Shown here in pieces: positions 41,812-52,190 of a stretch of DNA of 58,991 bases. The notes beneath the pieces are model-generated. The model searched no databases and was not told where the DNA came from. It worked only from the letters and a program-made list of their open reading frames with translations. Origin of the DNA: Cylindrotheca closterium (taxonomy: Eukaryota; Bacillariophyta; Bacillariophyceae; Bacillariales; Bacillariaceae); NCBI GenBank assembly GCA_933822405.4, contig CAKOGP040001224.1, positions 1 through 58,991 of the forward strand, given 5' to 3'. How positions within the stretch are numbered: position 1 is the first letter of the stretch; every line of letters begins with the position of its first letter. Position numbers and translations under genes: made by a program.

Positions 41812-42214
41812 CTTGTCTTCTTCTGTCTATAGGTACTGTGGTTTTGGTTCCGGTGTGAAGCTATGGTTGGAACAAGAATACGGTACTGTACAAGCAGCCA
41901 CAGAATGATACTCGTGGAGCCAAGGGAAAGAATCAATCCTTCAAGCAAGCAGGAATACCGTTTTGTTGATTTATGGGTCACACTTATTGTCGTCACTTGA
42001 AGAATAAAGACGCTATCTATGTACTTTCCTAATTTGTATCCCCCAAAGCAGGACCTCTAAACTCCGAACCCCCAATAAGTGAAAACAAAAATAGAAAATC
42101 CAACACCACAAACATCAAGGTTGTTGTTGTTGTTGTTCTCATCCTAACTTCTCTGCTTTTGGTTGACAATCAACCATTGGAATCAAATATTTCATAATCA
42201 ATCCATCGATTAAT
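41812..42214. promoter_or_regulatory. Divergent spacer with GTT microsatellite
   Basis: This is 403 bp between the repeat-protein gene (minus) and PIG-W (plus). A GTT run lies at about 42118-42136 and a GGTACTGTAC element near 41881-41890. No TATA box or gene was seen. Confidence 0.45.
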
Positions 42215-43672
42215 ATGATTACCATGGGTCAGGTGGGAAATGATTCTTCCACAATGTCTTACAAGGAGCAAAAGGAAGCCTTTGTCACCGGACATGAAGG
42301 AACGACGCCTTGGGAAGTATTGTTGGTATGCCTCTCTGCACCGATTGGCGTGGCTTGTTATCAGCAAATCATGATGATGTATCTTGGTTCAAGAGGGACG
42401 GATAAAGGCAATGGCTTATCGAGAATACAGGCAATTCTTTTGGAAGCAATCCTCGTGTGGTTTCCAATGGTCCTCTGTCAAACCAAGTTCTTGTATCCGT
42501 ATGGTGTTGCATTTTTGACGATACAATCCAGCATTGTTTTAGCTCTGCGGTTTTCCAAGAAGCTACATCCACCAAACTCCAAGAACGGCACTACCGCAGC
42601 CAATGAGGAATCCAAAAAGCTCGACTTTTTGACAGCCTATCGATCCAGCATTTTGTACTTGACCTTTGTTGCTATTTTGGCCGTCGACTTTCACGTCTTT
42701 CCCCGGAGGTTTGCCAAGACGGAAGTATACGGTTACGGGTTAATGGATGTGGGAGCAGCCTCCTTTTGTCTGTCGGCAGGTCTAGTGTCACGACAGGCCA
42801 AACGACCATCCAGAAGCCAAGAAGTATCAAGACTGAATTTCAAACAAGTCTTGCACACGCTGCCGCTAGTAATTATTGGATTCCTCCGGACCTGGACCAA
42901 CAAGGAACTGGACTATCAAGAACACGTATCAGAATATGGTGTGCATTGGAACTTTTTCTTTACCATGGGAGTCATGGCCATTGTACCTTCTCTGGTGCCT
43001 GCCAAGGCAAAGGGAACATGGTTTCTACCAGCAGCTATCCTTGTCGTATATCAACTTGCCTTGTCGTTTGGCAAACTACAGGAGTACATTGAAAGTGCAC
43101 CACGGAAATGTGATACCAGTGATACTAATAGTTCAGAGGACTTCTGGCTGCCTTGTGTTGGCTTCTTGGCTGCCAATCGAGAGGGGATCTTTGGATGTCT
43201 GGGTTATCTATCGCTCTATTTTATTGGAGAATATGTTGGTCGTGACTTCTTATGGATACGGAAATCTCTTTGGCAACCAACCATTGGCCTATCCTTGCTT
43301 TTCTTGTTTTCCTCCCAGATGGTGGCTACGGTATCACGAAGATCTACCAACATGACCTTTTGTTTGTGGACCGCTGCGCACAATGTGCTATTGCTAACGT
43401 TATTCGAAGTGATTCTTGTGCAGAATAGGGGACTTCCAATCATCATTGAAGCTACCAATCGAGTTGGCTTGCCCATCTTTCTTATTGCCAATTTGCTTAC
43501 TGGATTGGTCAACTTGACACTTCCAACTCTAACGGTGGCCGACGGACCCGCCTTGTTGATTGTGTTTGGGTATATTTGTTTGGTGAGTGTTGCTGCCCTG
43601 TTGGTGGATTGGGCAATTCAAAGTATGTTTGGGAAGGATTCCTCTGAAGCAGAAGAAATGAAGAAGGACTGA
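42215..43672 (+). CDS. PIGW: GPI inositol acyltransferase (PIG-W / GWT1)
   Basis: Single exon of 485 residues from the ATG at 42215; the ATG at 42224 has a better context (ACCATGGG). The protein is multi-pass, with about 12-13 hydrophobic helices. The family core is clear: AYRSSILYLTFVAILAVDFH, VFPRRFAKTEVYGYGLMDVG, and later EYGVHWNFFFTMGVM, then NREGIFGCLGYLSLYFIGEY and a final NLLTGLVNLTL. PIG-W/GWT1 transfers a palmitoyl group to the inositol of GlcN-PI in the ER, step 3 of GPI anchor synthesis. Length fits the family (about 500). Confidence 0.93.
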   Translation: MITMGQVGNDSSTMSYKEQKEAFVTGHEGTTPWEVLLVCLSAPIGVACYQQIMMMYLGSRGTDKGNGLSRIQAILLEAILVWFPMVLCQTKFLYPYGVAFLTIQSSIVLALRFSKKLHPPNSKNGTTAANEESKKLDFLTAYRSSILYLTFVAILAVDFHVFPRRFAKTEVYGYGLMDVGAASFCLSAGLVSRQAKRPSRSQEVSRLNFKQVLHTLPLVIIGFLRTWTNKELDYQEHVSEYGVHWNFFFTMGVMAIVPSLVPAKAKGTWFLPAAILVVYQLALSFGKLQEYIESAPRKCDTSDTNSSEDFWLPCVGFLAANREGIFGCLGYLSLYFIGEYVGRDFLWIRKSLWQPTIGLSLLFLFSSQMVATVSRRSTNMTFCLWTAAHNVLLLTLFEVILVQNRGLPIIIEATNRVGLPIFLIANLLTGLVNLTLPTLTVADGPALLIVFGYICLVSVAALLVDWAIQSMFGKDSSEAEEMKKD

Positions 43673-44317
43673 GTCAAAAGGTACCCTTTTTTGGCTATAT
43701 TCCTCATCATGGTCAGAGTTATCGAAGTTTCAAGAGGCGCAGCTGCTTTCGTATGGAATGTACCAAGGATTCAAAATTATTGAAACCACATCTCCTTTCA
43801 AAGCATATGTGGCGGGGACTAGAAAATATTTCTCTGGGGCAGGCTAGGAGGCTCGTTGGCTGTTGGATCATTTGACATTGCTTTAATTGGTTGTTGAGAA
43901 ATACCGTATGATGGATCAACCTATTACTCTTGGATCAACAAGGAAATAGAGATGGTCAATGGACAGACACTTCGGAAAAGATAGAATTATTGTTGATTGT
44001 ATTTATTATATCTTCGATTATGGGTATACCAATAAATGTGTTCTTAGTTTTTGTATTCCAAACGGGGTCGATACAGACTGACTTCTGAATCTAGTGACTG
44101 ATCTTGATCTCAGATCTCAGATCACTTATCATTGACAAGCCTGAAGTCGGGCTGCGCGTTCAAGCACAGATGAGTGCAACTGCAACTCAGTGGTGGAGAA
44201 GGTACAACAGCATGAAGCGATCATCATTTATTAGATTGAATCACATTATATCAATTAACAACTATATACAGCTTCTGCTCTTTGCCTATCATCTAGATCA
44301 TCCCGTTTCGCAAAGTT
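43673..44317. other. Spacer at start of gene-poor island
   Basis: AT-rich sequence with GATCTCAGATC-type short repeats near 44104-44122. I see no gene and no convincing transposon end. Confidence 0.45.
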
Positions 44318-45397
44318 TTAATACCAAGACTTGGGAACTGCTCGAGCAACAGCCATATTGTAGACTTCTTCCCACTCTTTTTTGATGGCCCTGTGTTTGT
44401 CAAGCTTAATAATACCATTGTCAACCTTGGTTCTAGGCTTTTGAAACGGCAATGGAGGTGTCTCTTGATGATAATTTGTAGGATCCCCGCTTCTTGCCTG
44501 TTGCACCAGCTTTAGCATGAGAAAGCAAGGCTTGTTGCTGGGGGTCATTTGAAGTCTGAAGGCGTCTATCAAGTACAGCAGTTCTATTTGAAGGATCCTT
44601 CATGGACTTCAAATTTGAATATTCTTGTTTGTGCTTGACATGGTAGCCCTCATATCCTTCTTCCAAGCATACTATTCCATACATTCCGTGCTCACAAAAT
44701 AAATTCAGGAACGTGTCCCACCAAGTCATGAAGCTTTGGGAAGACATTACCATCGGGGAAAAGATGTCTCCAATGAAAATAAAGACTTGCAGCATACTTC
44801 TTGTTCCATTTGCGTTGAGACTTCAATGCCTTGGCCACCTTGTATAACAGTTTGACAACTAGCATGGCTTTGTCCATCAATTTTCGTATCTTTGCATGCC
44901 TGGGCAAACTTGGATCGTAAGTGCCACGGACTGCTTTATCAATGCTTTTCCATTGTCTAAGCATATCAAGGTAATCACCATTTGAGAGTTCCATCCCACC
45001 ATGTTGTGCTTGGAAAGTGCAGCCAGTGTGTCGAATTGCAACACAAAAAGCGTATTGTGCTTTGCCCTTTGCTCTGTTTGAATCCTTGTAGGCATCAATT
45101 CTTTCCACAAGATGTTTACCAGTGATTCAAAGCTGATTTTGGATATTGCATGGCTGCTTTCTGGAGCTCACTTGGCACTGACGTTGGCCCTTGAGGAGAA
45201 GGCGCCTTGAGGTGATCCGGTCCCAAATGGATTGGCCTTAAGGAGACCATTCTGTCCCGCCCATCAAAAACCTCCGCAGTTCTGCTCTGCCAATTGTAGA
45301 ATGGGCCTGCCTGTGGTTGATGGGTGTTGTAGTAGTAGGCCACCACCGAGTGAAAACTTTGCCTCTCCAAGCCATGGTGCTGGCTTGTTCTTGCCAT
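44318..45397 (-). pseudogene. Frameshifted transposon-like open reading frame relic
   Basis: On the minus strand, pieces in alternating frames read as one protein: GPFYNWQSRTAEVFDGRDRM (near 45300), then ITGKHLVERIDAYKDSNRAK (45120), YAASLYFHWRHLFPDGNVFP, KLHDLVGHVPEFI, next frame CEHGMYGIVCLEEGYEGYHV, and finally KHRAIKKEWEEVYNMAVARA. At least three frame changes, with intervening stops, break the chain. The block 'KLH.L..HVPEF', then 'GM.G', 'EEGYEG.H' and 'Y' resembles a C-terminal segment shared by uncharacterised transposon-borne proteins of many eukaryotes. A dead transposable element is the likeliest origin. The family is not certain, and no target-site duplication or terminal repeats were found. 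Confidence 0.6.
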
Positions 45398-45522
45398 TGT
45401 TTGGTTGCATACCAGGCTGACAAAGAGAGAATTCTGAGAATCTTCACTGAGCTGGAGAAGAAAGAGTCAAAGTCAAAAGTTGACAGATTGTTCGAGTTCA
45501 GACTGAAGTAAGTCTTTAACAT

Positions 45523-46108
45523 TTACTTCTCTCTCCAACCCAAATTGCTAGTCACAAACATTGTGTTGTCAACTGTACAGTGCACTTTCCTGTCCGTGGC
45601 CACGCAGTTAGGTCGCTTCCCTTGCAGTTTCTCTGGCAGATACTTGTCATCCATGGACATCCTAGTCCACTTTTGACTACTTTTGACGTTACCGTACTCG
45701 GCTATCTTATTTTCCTTATCCACGCTAACTTTACGTGAGTCACTGCTCTTGTCTCTCGTTTGCGTGCGTCTCCTTCCCAACGGGTCCTGCAGATGAAAAA
45801 ACACACCTTCCCCGCAAGCACACAGAGCGTCAGAGAGATTCCCCCAGCACTCTACTTTTCCGCTGCACGGTGCGCCACGAACGTCAGTCACATTGAACCT
45901 GTACTTTACATGTTCTCTTGTGGTGAGGTTGAGATTTCCTGCCACAGCGCACACGGCTAGTGTGGTCGCACAGGACACAATAATTGCGGTTAGTAGATGT
46001 CTCTGCTGGTATAGAGCCGGGTCCGATGAGCGGCTTGTTTTGACCGTCCTCTCCTCTGCTGTTGCGTCTCCATTCTAACTGCCTCCCTGTCCATTGATCC
46101 TTCTTCAA
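45523..46108 (-). pseudogene. Cys-rich fragment, possibly PiggyBac-type zinc-finger tail
   Basis: A minus-strand piece (46108-45884) reads RNYCVLCDHTSRVRCGRK then HHKRTCKVQVQCD before a stop. The overlapping next frame (to 45523) continues with PCSGKVECWGN. The spacing C-x2-C, then R-T, C, C and a Cys-Trp pair recalls the C-terminal zinc finger of PiggyBac-type transposases, here broken by a frameshift. The catalytic domain is not visible upstream. Chance similarity is possible. Confidence 0.3.
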
Positions 46109-46715
46109 ATGTCATCGCTATAATCTCACTTTGAATACAAAAAAAATTGTTAATGCAACAGGATCTGGAAACACTGGTTCTGTACGGGTGAAGCAGTGTG
46201 TGCAGATAAGTTGGATACTCAGTAACAACGATATTGTGTCGATGTTTGCCTGGAGCGGCCTGAAATGGCAGACTTGCTGGGAATGTCCCCAGATATGTCG
46301 TATATATTGCCTGGCAAGGTTGACAGAAACTGACGTGCCGGCGGTACCAGTACTCTGCGCAATCCAGAGCTTGGGCTTCACTGAAAACGAGCCTGGCTGC
46401 CTTAAAGATTCATTTCATTCGTGGACGTTCCGTTGAAATGGATGAACTTCGTCGAACACTTCGTCGGACTGCAAATGATGCATAATGTTGAATGTGCCGT
46501 AAAGAGTTAGAAACAAATAGAAACGAATACAAAACCTGTGAATACCTACAGTGCCGGGTACCGGTATGCATTGTCCATGAAAATGAATTCATTCGACTTC
46601 ATTGACTAAGTACAGATGGACAGACATGGTCAGACGTCCACCAAAATCCGATAACATCATCTCATTTTTTCTTCCTGCAAGCATCACTTCCTGCTAGATC
46701 CTGTAGCCAAGGTCG
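45979..46715. other. Spacer upstream of UTP25
   Basis: Apart from the Cys-rich fragment that reaches 46108, this holds overlapping open frames on both strands (about 46118-46436) with no recognisable protein. A GGGTACCGGTATGC motif lies near 46555. The UTP25 promoter should be in the last 200 bp. Confidence 0.45.
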
Positions 46716-49273
46716 ATGGGTTCCAAGAAAAAGGCAGACAAAGCGGCCAAGAAAAAGGGCCCGAAGGGAAAGAAGGCCCGGGCCAAAGCAAAGCTCGACC
46801 GGCAGTGGGGAGAAGCTGCCATCATTGATGATGATAATACGACCAAGAGAATTGGAAACAGTCGTCTGTTGGCTCAAAAGAAGAAGTCCACGGGTGGTGT
46901 GAGCTGGGGAGGTGAAACAAAATCGGAAAGGAATAATGATGATGCCAATAGAAAATCGACTGACCCAGTCATTTCCAAAGGTATCACGAAGAAAAGTTCC
47001 ACCAAATTCGAACGAAAAACGAATCGTCGTCGATACAATGATGGATCTTCGTCGTCGTCTGATGAAGCATCGGATGAGGAATCGGATGACGACAACACGA
47101 CGATGAAGATCCTGATGTCTAAAATCAAGAAATCAATGGAAAAGAAGGGAAAAGTAGCCAAGAAATATATGGAGGAAGAAGAGGAGGGGGAAGATGTCGA
47201 GGACACCCCAATAGAGAAGGAGGTTTCGAGTGATGAAGAGAGCTCCGAAACCTCAGACAGTGAAAATGAGGAACACGATGATGCTGTCATGTCGGATCAA
47301 AATGAGAACGAAGGCGATGGTGATGACAACGGCCCCATTGGAAATGACGAAGATGAGTCTGTTATTGACATTTTTCGAACAAGATTCAGCCACAAGCCAC
47401 TAAGTGACGAAGAAGTGGATTCAATCAGTCAGCCATCACGAGACAGTGCATCGATTGGCGTTTCCACCGAGCTTCTTCTCACACGAAAGAGCATTGGAGA
47501 TGAACTCAAAGATTTCGAAACGACCGAAAAAGATCGGTCCAAATTGGACGAGCATTGGAAGAAATGTGCAATGAAAAATCTGGAGAGTAGTCGGAAAGTA
47601 CTGAAACAGGGATGGAAGAAATTCAACAACAAGAAAGATTTTACACCACGACAGGCCCCTCTCTATACTGCACTTTCATCCTACGCAGATCTCTTTTCGA
47701 TTACGAACTCAATGAAGGTATGTTCTTGTTTTGGATTTGCATTAGTGGATTTCGAATGGAGCGCGTCCAACCTTTGTTGTCTTGTTTCTAGGAACGTAAT
47801 GAATTGCATCGAGTAAACCTGTTACATGTGCTGAACCATGTGTTGACGTCTCGAAGCCGGGTACAGAGGCACAACAAGCAACTGAAAGAGATTGAGAAGT
47901 CTGAGGACAAAGAAATGGACGATGACGACGACGATGAAAAGTTCCGTGACCAGGGGTTCACAAGACCTACTGTGCTAGTTCTACTTCCAACAAGATCAAC
48001 GTGCCACAAATTTGTAGAAGGTCTGTTTCAACTGACGGGAAACAATTTGGACAATGGAATGAACGAGAGATTCGAAGGCGAGTTCGGAAATGCGACTGGC
48101 GACGACGAGTCCGATGATGACGGCGGAAATGCGAGACTAAAAGAAGTTTTGAAGAAGAAGGGAAAAGATTGGAATGAACTCTTTGGGGATGGTGTAAATC
48201 AGGATGATGACTTCAAGATCGGAATTTCCTTGACGCCAAAGGCTGCCAAGACCCAAGCTCAAAAGAAGCAGAATTCCTCCAACGTTGGAATCAAAATGTA
48301 CAGTGACTTTTACAAGGGTGACATCATCATTGCATCTCCATTGGGACTGAAACTTCTCATTACACCAGAAGACGAAGAGAAAGAGGGCGATTATGACTAC
48401 CTTTCCAGTATCGAAATCTGCCTGATCCAGCATGCGGATGTTCTGATGATGCAAAACTGGGACCATGTGAACGATATTCTCTCTTTGCTGAACCAAGAGC
48501 CCCAGAACATTAACAATACGGATTTTTCCAGAGTTCGCAACTACCTTTTGGAAGGACAAGGTTCTCACTGGAGGCAGCTGATTATTTCGTCGAATGTCAT
48601 GGATCCTTTCTTGCAATCCGCCTTTAAGCGATATGGAAAGAGCATCAGCGGCAGCATCAAGATGCGTCGTAAGTTTGAACCTGAAGAGGCTGCCATTTCT
48701 AAGGTCTTGATTCCCATGAAACAAGTCTTTCAACGAATAGCAGCTGGATCCTTTACCGATCAAAGTTCCGCCCGAGTCGACTACTTTGTCAAATCCATTC
48801 TTCCACCAATCCTTGAAACCAACCAGCAACACACCATGGTCTACATTCCTTCCTACTTCGACTTTTGCTCGTTGCGAAATGCCTTTTTGAAGCGCGACTT
48901 GCCCTTTGTCAGTGTGCACGAATACAGTCGCACCAGTGAAGTGACGCGTGGGCGTGCCCGATTCCTACAAGGACGCAAGCCCATTATGCTATACACGGGA
49001 CGGTCCAATTTCTTTCACCGCCACAACATCAAGGGTGTGAAGCATTTGGTCTTTCTGGGGCTGCCGGAACACCCCGAGTTCTACTCGCAACATGTGAATC
49101 AGATTGTCTCTGCGGAAAATGATCCATCCGAAATGGATGGTGTCTCTTCCGTTTCCAGTTGTCTGGTATTGTGTACCAAGTACGAAGCAATTGCCCTCGA
49201 ACGCATCGTTGGTAGCGCCAATTGCTCTCGCATGTTGAAGAGTCAGAAGTCTACCTTTATGTTCTACTCCTAA
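46716..49273 (+). CDS. UTP25: U3 snoRNA-associated protein 25 (UTP25/DEF)
   Basis: Exons 46716-47717 and 47792-49273, with a 74-nt GT-AG intron in phase 0 joining NSMK to ERNELH, give 827 residues. The N-terminus is Lys-rich and then strongly acidic, as in nucleolar proteins. The UTP25 helicase-like fold follows: LHRVNLLHVLNHVLTSRSRV, FTRPTVLVLLPTRSTCHKFV, KGDIIIASPLGLKLLI, LIQHADVLMMQNWDHVNDIL, RQLIISSNVMDPFLQS, MVYIPSYFDFCSLRN and HLVFLGLPEHPEFYSQHVNQ. UTP25 resembles DEAD-box proteins but lacks true Walker motifs. It joins the small-subunit processome and acts in 18S rRNA maturation. All expected blocks are present. Confidence 0.92.
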
Positions 49274-49630
49274 GTGAATGCTGATAGAGGCTAGCATTAT
49301 ACTATCATACAACCAAACTAAGAACGAATGAATCAGATATTCAATATAGGCAATGGCTTTTGCATCTTTTTCGTCTACACTACAGTAGCATAGAGTAGAT
49401 TCAAATAAATGCCGTACCGGTACCTATTAATTAATTCGTATTTTGATACCACCTCTAGTGGAGTGAGTACCTCGGCAGAGCTCACGTTTCGTGCTGGGCA
49501 TAATAATGTTCGATTTTTTGGGCACCTCGGCCTACACGTGGAAGCAATTTTGCGCAAATTGAAAATTACCCATCACACGGAAAGTTATTACTCGTCCTCC
49601 ACTTTGATTGCTTTACAGTTGCAAAACAGA
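49274..49630. promoter_or_regulatory. Spacer UTP25 / HIS gene
   Basis: This is 357 bp between two plus-strand genes. It includes GTACCGGTACC at 49414-49424. The frame of the next gene is open back to an ATG at 49409, but the upstream residues look untranslated. Confidence 0.4.
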
Positions 49631-51105
49631 ATGAGTAATCTTCCATTCCCCATTTTTGTGCAAAACAAGCCCGTTGATCCAGACAACAAGAGAGCAGCTT
49701 TGGCAGCAGTTGGACAATGTCGATTCTATCCATCCACTTGTAGTAATCCCTCCGATTATGCTGAATTTCAAGACATTTGTGCCAAAAACAAAGAACAAGC
49801 CTTGGTGGATACGGACACGCCCGAAACCAAAGATGAAAGCAAAAAGCTGAAAAAGAAGTACATGAAGCAAGGTGTGGCCATGGCCTCGAAATACCTTCGT
49901 CAAACACTACAATTGGATGTCAGCATCATTTCAGTTCAAGTTGTCTTGGAGGGAAAGCATATTTTGGAAACCGATGGGTGCTTGGTGGCATGTATGTTGG
50001 ATGCTGGATGTGCTGCCATTGTTGTGGATGGATTGAATTTAGCCGCCTTGGATGCTGCGAAGGTTCCTCGTGAACGCATTGTGGCCCACTTTTCCTCGTC
50101 GGAAGCTGCAACTTCGGATGCCATTCAGGCGGCGTTGTCATTCGCCAGTTGCATCAGTGTCGAACTATCCAACAACTCGCTCGAAACAGTCGATTCTACT
50201 TTATCTCTAGTCACGGAACAGTCTGATACCGTAGACTTTCAACTGACGGCTCCATCTTCCGATATCGTCGCACAAATTATTTCCCAAAGTAAGGCAAGCG
50301 TCGGACTCGTGGATCCATCGGCCGATTTGTTGGGATCCAGTTGTATTGCTTGCATGAAACAATCAGATCGTCAAGACGGATTATACGCTACGGTGGTATG
50401 TACCCGAGCTAGTGAAGCCTTGGGTTTGGAGTATTCTTCCAAGGTACGAAAACCAACGAATTTTCGCATTAGTCATTACGTGGCGTCAAATCATTACAAC
50501 GATGCTCAACACTGATGTCTTTTTGTTTGTTGTGGTATTCATTCCTTTAGGATTCCATTATTATTGCCTTGGAGTCTGGTGCTGGTATCTATTGTTCCCG
50601 TTCCGACGGTACCACTACTTCCTCTGAAAATAAGGCCGCCCAAACTTTGCACCGCCTAGATTTGGATTTCCATGGCGACGCCCTTCGATTTACCGTGACG
50701 CAATCCTCTGGGGATGATGCAAAGAACGGTAATGGCAAGCCTAGCACTGTTACTGCTTGGGGCACTCCAACGGGCATTCGTCACTTGGAGGACACCCTCA
50801 AGGACCGACTCCAGTCAGCACCGGAAGGATCCTACACGAAGCGATTGTTTGATGATCCTGACTTGCTCCGAGACAAACTGGTAGAAGAGGCCCAAGAATT
50901 GGCCGAAGCCGAAGACTTTGACGAGGTAGCTGGTGAATTGGCCGATGTCATGTACTTTGCGTTGGCCCGAGCCACCAAGGCGGGCGTCAAAATGGAAGAT
51001 GCCGTGGCTGAATTGGATCGACGAACGAGAAAGGTCACACGGCGAAAGGGAGATAGCAAGGCATTCCGTATTGCCGCAGGAAATGCCATTCTAGGCAAAA
51101 AGTAA
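49631..51105 (+). CDS. HIS4-like: HIS4-like protein: dead PRA-CH region plus intact phosphoribosyl-ATP pyrophosphatase (HisE)
   Basis: Exons 49631-50443 and 50551-51105, with a 107-nt GT-AG intron in phase 0, give 455 residues. The start at 49631 is preferred; an in-frame ATG at 49409 adds 74 residues that overlap an intergenic palindrome. The N-terminal part (about 1-245) resembles the poorly known N-domain of fungal HIS4. Then comes DGLYATVVCTRASEALGLEY, which is how the fungal PRA-CH (HisI) domain begins. But the lines that should hold KGxTSG and a DCDxD metal site read SRSDGTTTSS and LDLDFHGDAL (about 306), and the CHT and C-Y/F-x motifs are absent. The C-terminal HisE domain is intact: GIRHLEDTLKDRLQSAPEGS (about 346), EEAQELAEA, EVAGELADVMYF. 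It would convert PR-ATP to PR-AMP, step 2 of histidine synthesis. Confidence 0.85.
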
Positions 51106-51401
51106 AGTAACAAGTATTAGACGTAGGAACATACTTCGTCATGCCTTTGCCAAATTTCGATCATTTAAAATGCAAATCGATCATCTAATGCTGCAGTTCG
51201 CAGAATCTGACCAAATCCTTTTGAGTTTGTAAAATCTATACTATGATTACATGCTTGCATACACGATTCTGCCCCGAAGTTGCCACAAACGTTTTGTCCG
51301 CATTTTATCCAGGTTCGTATCGCCCATTTCTGGTTCGCTCTGGTCCAAGCAAGCTGCTGCTAACTTATATATACGGTAGCCACGACACCAGGCAGCACAA
51401 T
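51106..51401. other. Convergent spacer between the two histidine genes
   Basis: This is 296 bp between the stops of the HIS4-like gene (plus) and the hisI gene (minus). It should hold both poly(A) sites. No gene was seen. Confidence 0.45.
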
Positions 51402-51884
51402 CTACTTTTTTTCGGGCAGGAATTCCAGTGCTCCAGCATCAGTGATTTTACGGTAGTAACAACCAGAACGATTCTTCTTGCTACTGTCATGGGTTGTGTG
51501 ACAGGTTCCATTGTCTTTGGGTCCTTTTACTAGATACAACAACGAGTTTTGTTCGCAATTGATCCGTATTTCCACCAAGTCCATGTAGTTTCCGGAAGTC
51601 TTTCCCTTGATCCAAAGTTCATTCCGACTAGTACTCCAAAAGGATGCTTTCTTTGTTTCCAAGGTCGTTCGTACAGCAAGTTCGTTGGCATAGGCAATCA
51701 CGTAAACTTCACCAGTGTCAACATCTTGGGCTACCACTGGGACCACTTGGGATTCTGTGGCGGCCACCTTTTGAAGTTTGGTAAAGTCTAGCATTAGACG
51801 GGAGCCATCTTCAAGTTCTTCATGTGTAGGCTTTTCGTCTGCTCCGCGAGCCATGGGAAAGGTCACTTTTCCTTCTTCTGCCAT
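51402..51884 (-). CDS. hisI: Phosphoribosyl-AMP cyclohydrolase (HisI), variant metal motif
   Basis: Single exon, 160 residues, ATG at 51884. HisI features: VVPVVAQDVDTGEVYVIAYA (about 48-67), FWSTSRNELWIKGKTSGNY (82-100), INCEQNSLLYLV (108-119), GTCHT (126-130) and GCYYRKI. It hydrolyses the purine ring of PR-AMP, step 3 of histidine synthesis. The three zinc cysteines (110, 128, 142) are kept. The Mg-binding Asp residues of the usual DCDxD are Asn109, Glu111 and Asn113. I recall NCEQN-type HisI proteins in some bacteria but cannot check. No obvious transit peptide is seen unless an upstream exon exists. It lies tail to tail with the HIS4-like gene, 296 bp apart. Confidence 0.88.
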   Translation of the reverse strand: MAEEGKVTFPMARGADEKPTHEELEDGSRLMLDFTKLQKVAATESQVVPVVAQDVDTGEVYVIAYANELAVRTTLETKKASFWSTSRNELWIKGKTSGNYMDLVEIRINCEQNSLLYLVKGPKDNGTCHTTHDSSKKNRSGCYYRKITDAGALEFLPEKK

Positions 51885-52190
51885 TGTTTGGTAAAATTGG
51901 GATGATGCTGGTCTGTTTGAAACTCGAAACGTTGATCGATTGTTGATGAATTTGGTTTTGATGGCTTTGTTCCACGTGGAAGCATTTCTGTCTGCCTTTC
52001 AACCGAAAAACATTAGTTCCGACGTCATCAGTCGTCCGTTTCGAGTTCTTTGCCACCTGGAAATCCGATGATGAAACCAATCGGAATGACAGCATCGACC
52101 TCTAATATTATTCGGCTTTGATCTCTGTCCATCTAAGAAGTAAATAATCTTTTCCCTTTCCTTCCTTTCACACAACAACCGAATATCACA
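51885..52190. promoter_or_regulatory. Bidirectional promoter region hisI / ClpR
   Basis: This is 306 bp between divergent ATGs at 51884 and 52191. The stretch before 52191 is pyrimidine-rich (CTTTTCCCTTTCCTTCC), like many transcription starts. No TATA box was seen. Confidence 0.4.

Noticed and set aside
42118..42136. GTT repeat as a regulatory array
   Set aside because: A plain trinucleotide microsatellite. Similar CAA/GTT runs occur elsewhere in the window, inside and outside genes.
46118..46436. Overlapping open frames on both strands upstream of UTP25
   Set aside because: No recognisable motif on either strand, and neither is clearly favoured.
49409..49630. 74-codon N-terminal extension of the HIS4-like gene
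   Set aside because: It covers a GTACCGGTACC palindrome typical of spacers and lacks family similarity. Kept only as an alternative start.
51243..51533. 96-codon plus-strand open frame
   Set aside because: It overlaps the hisI 3' end on the other strand and shows no protein features.
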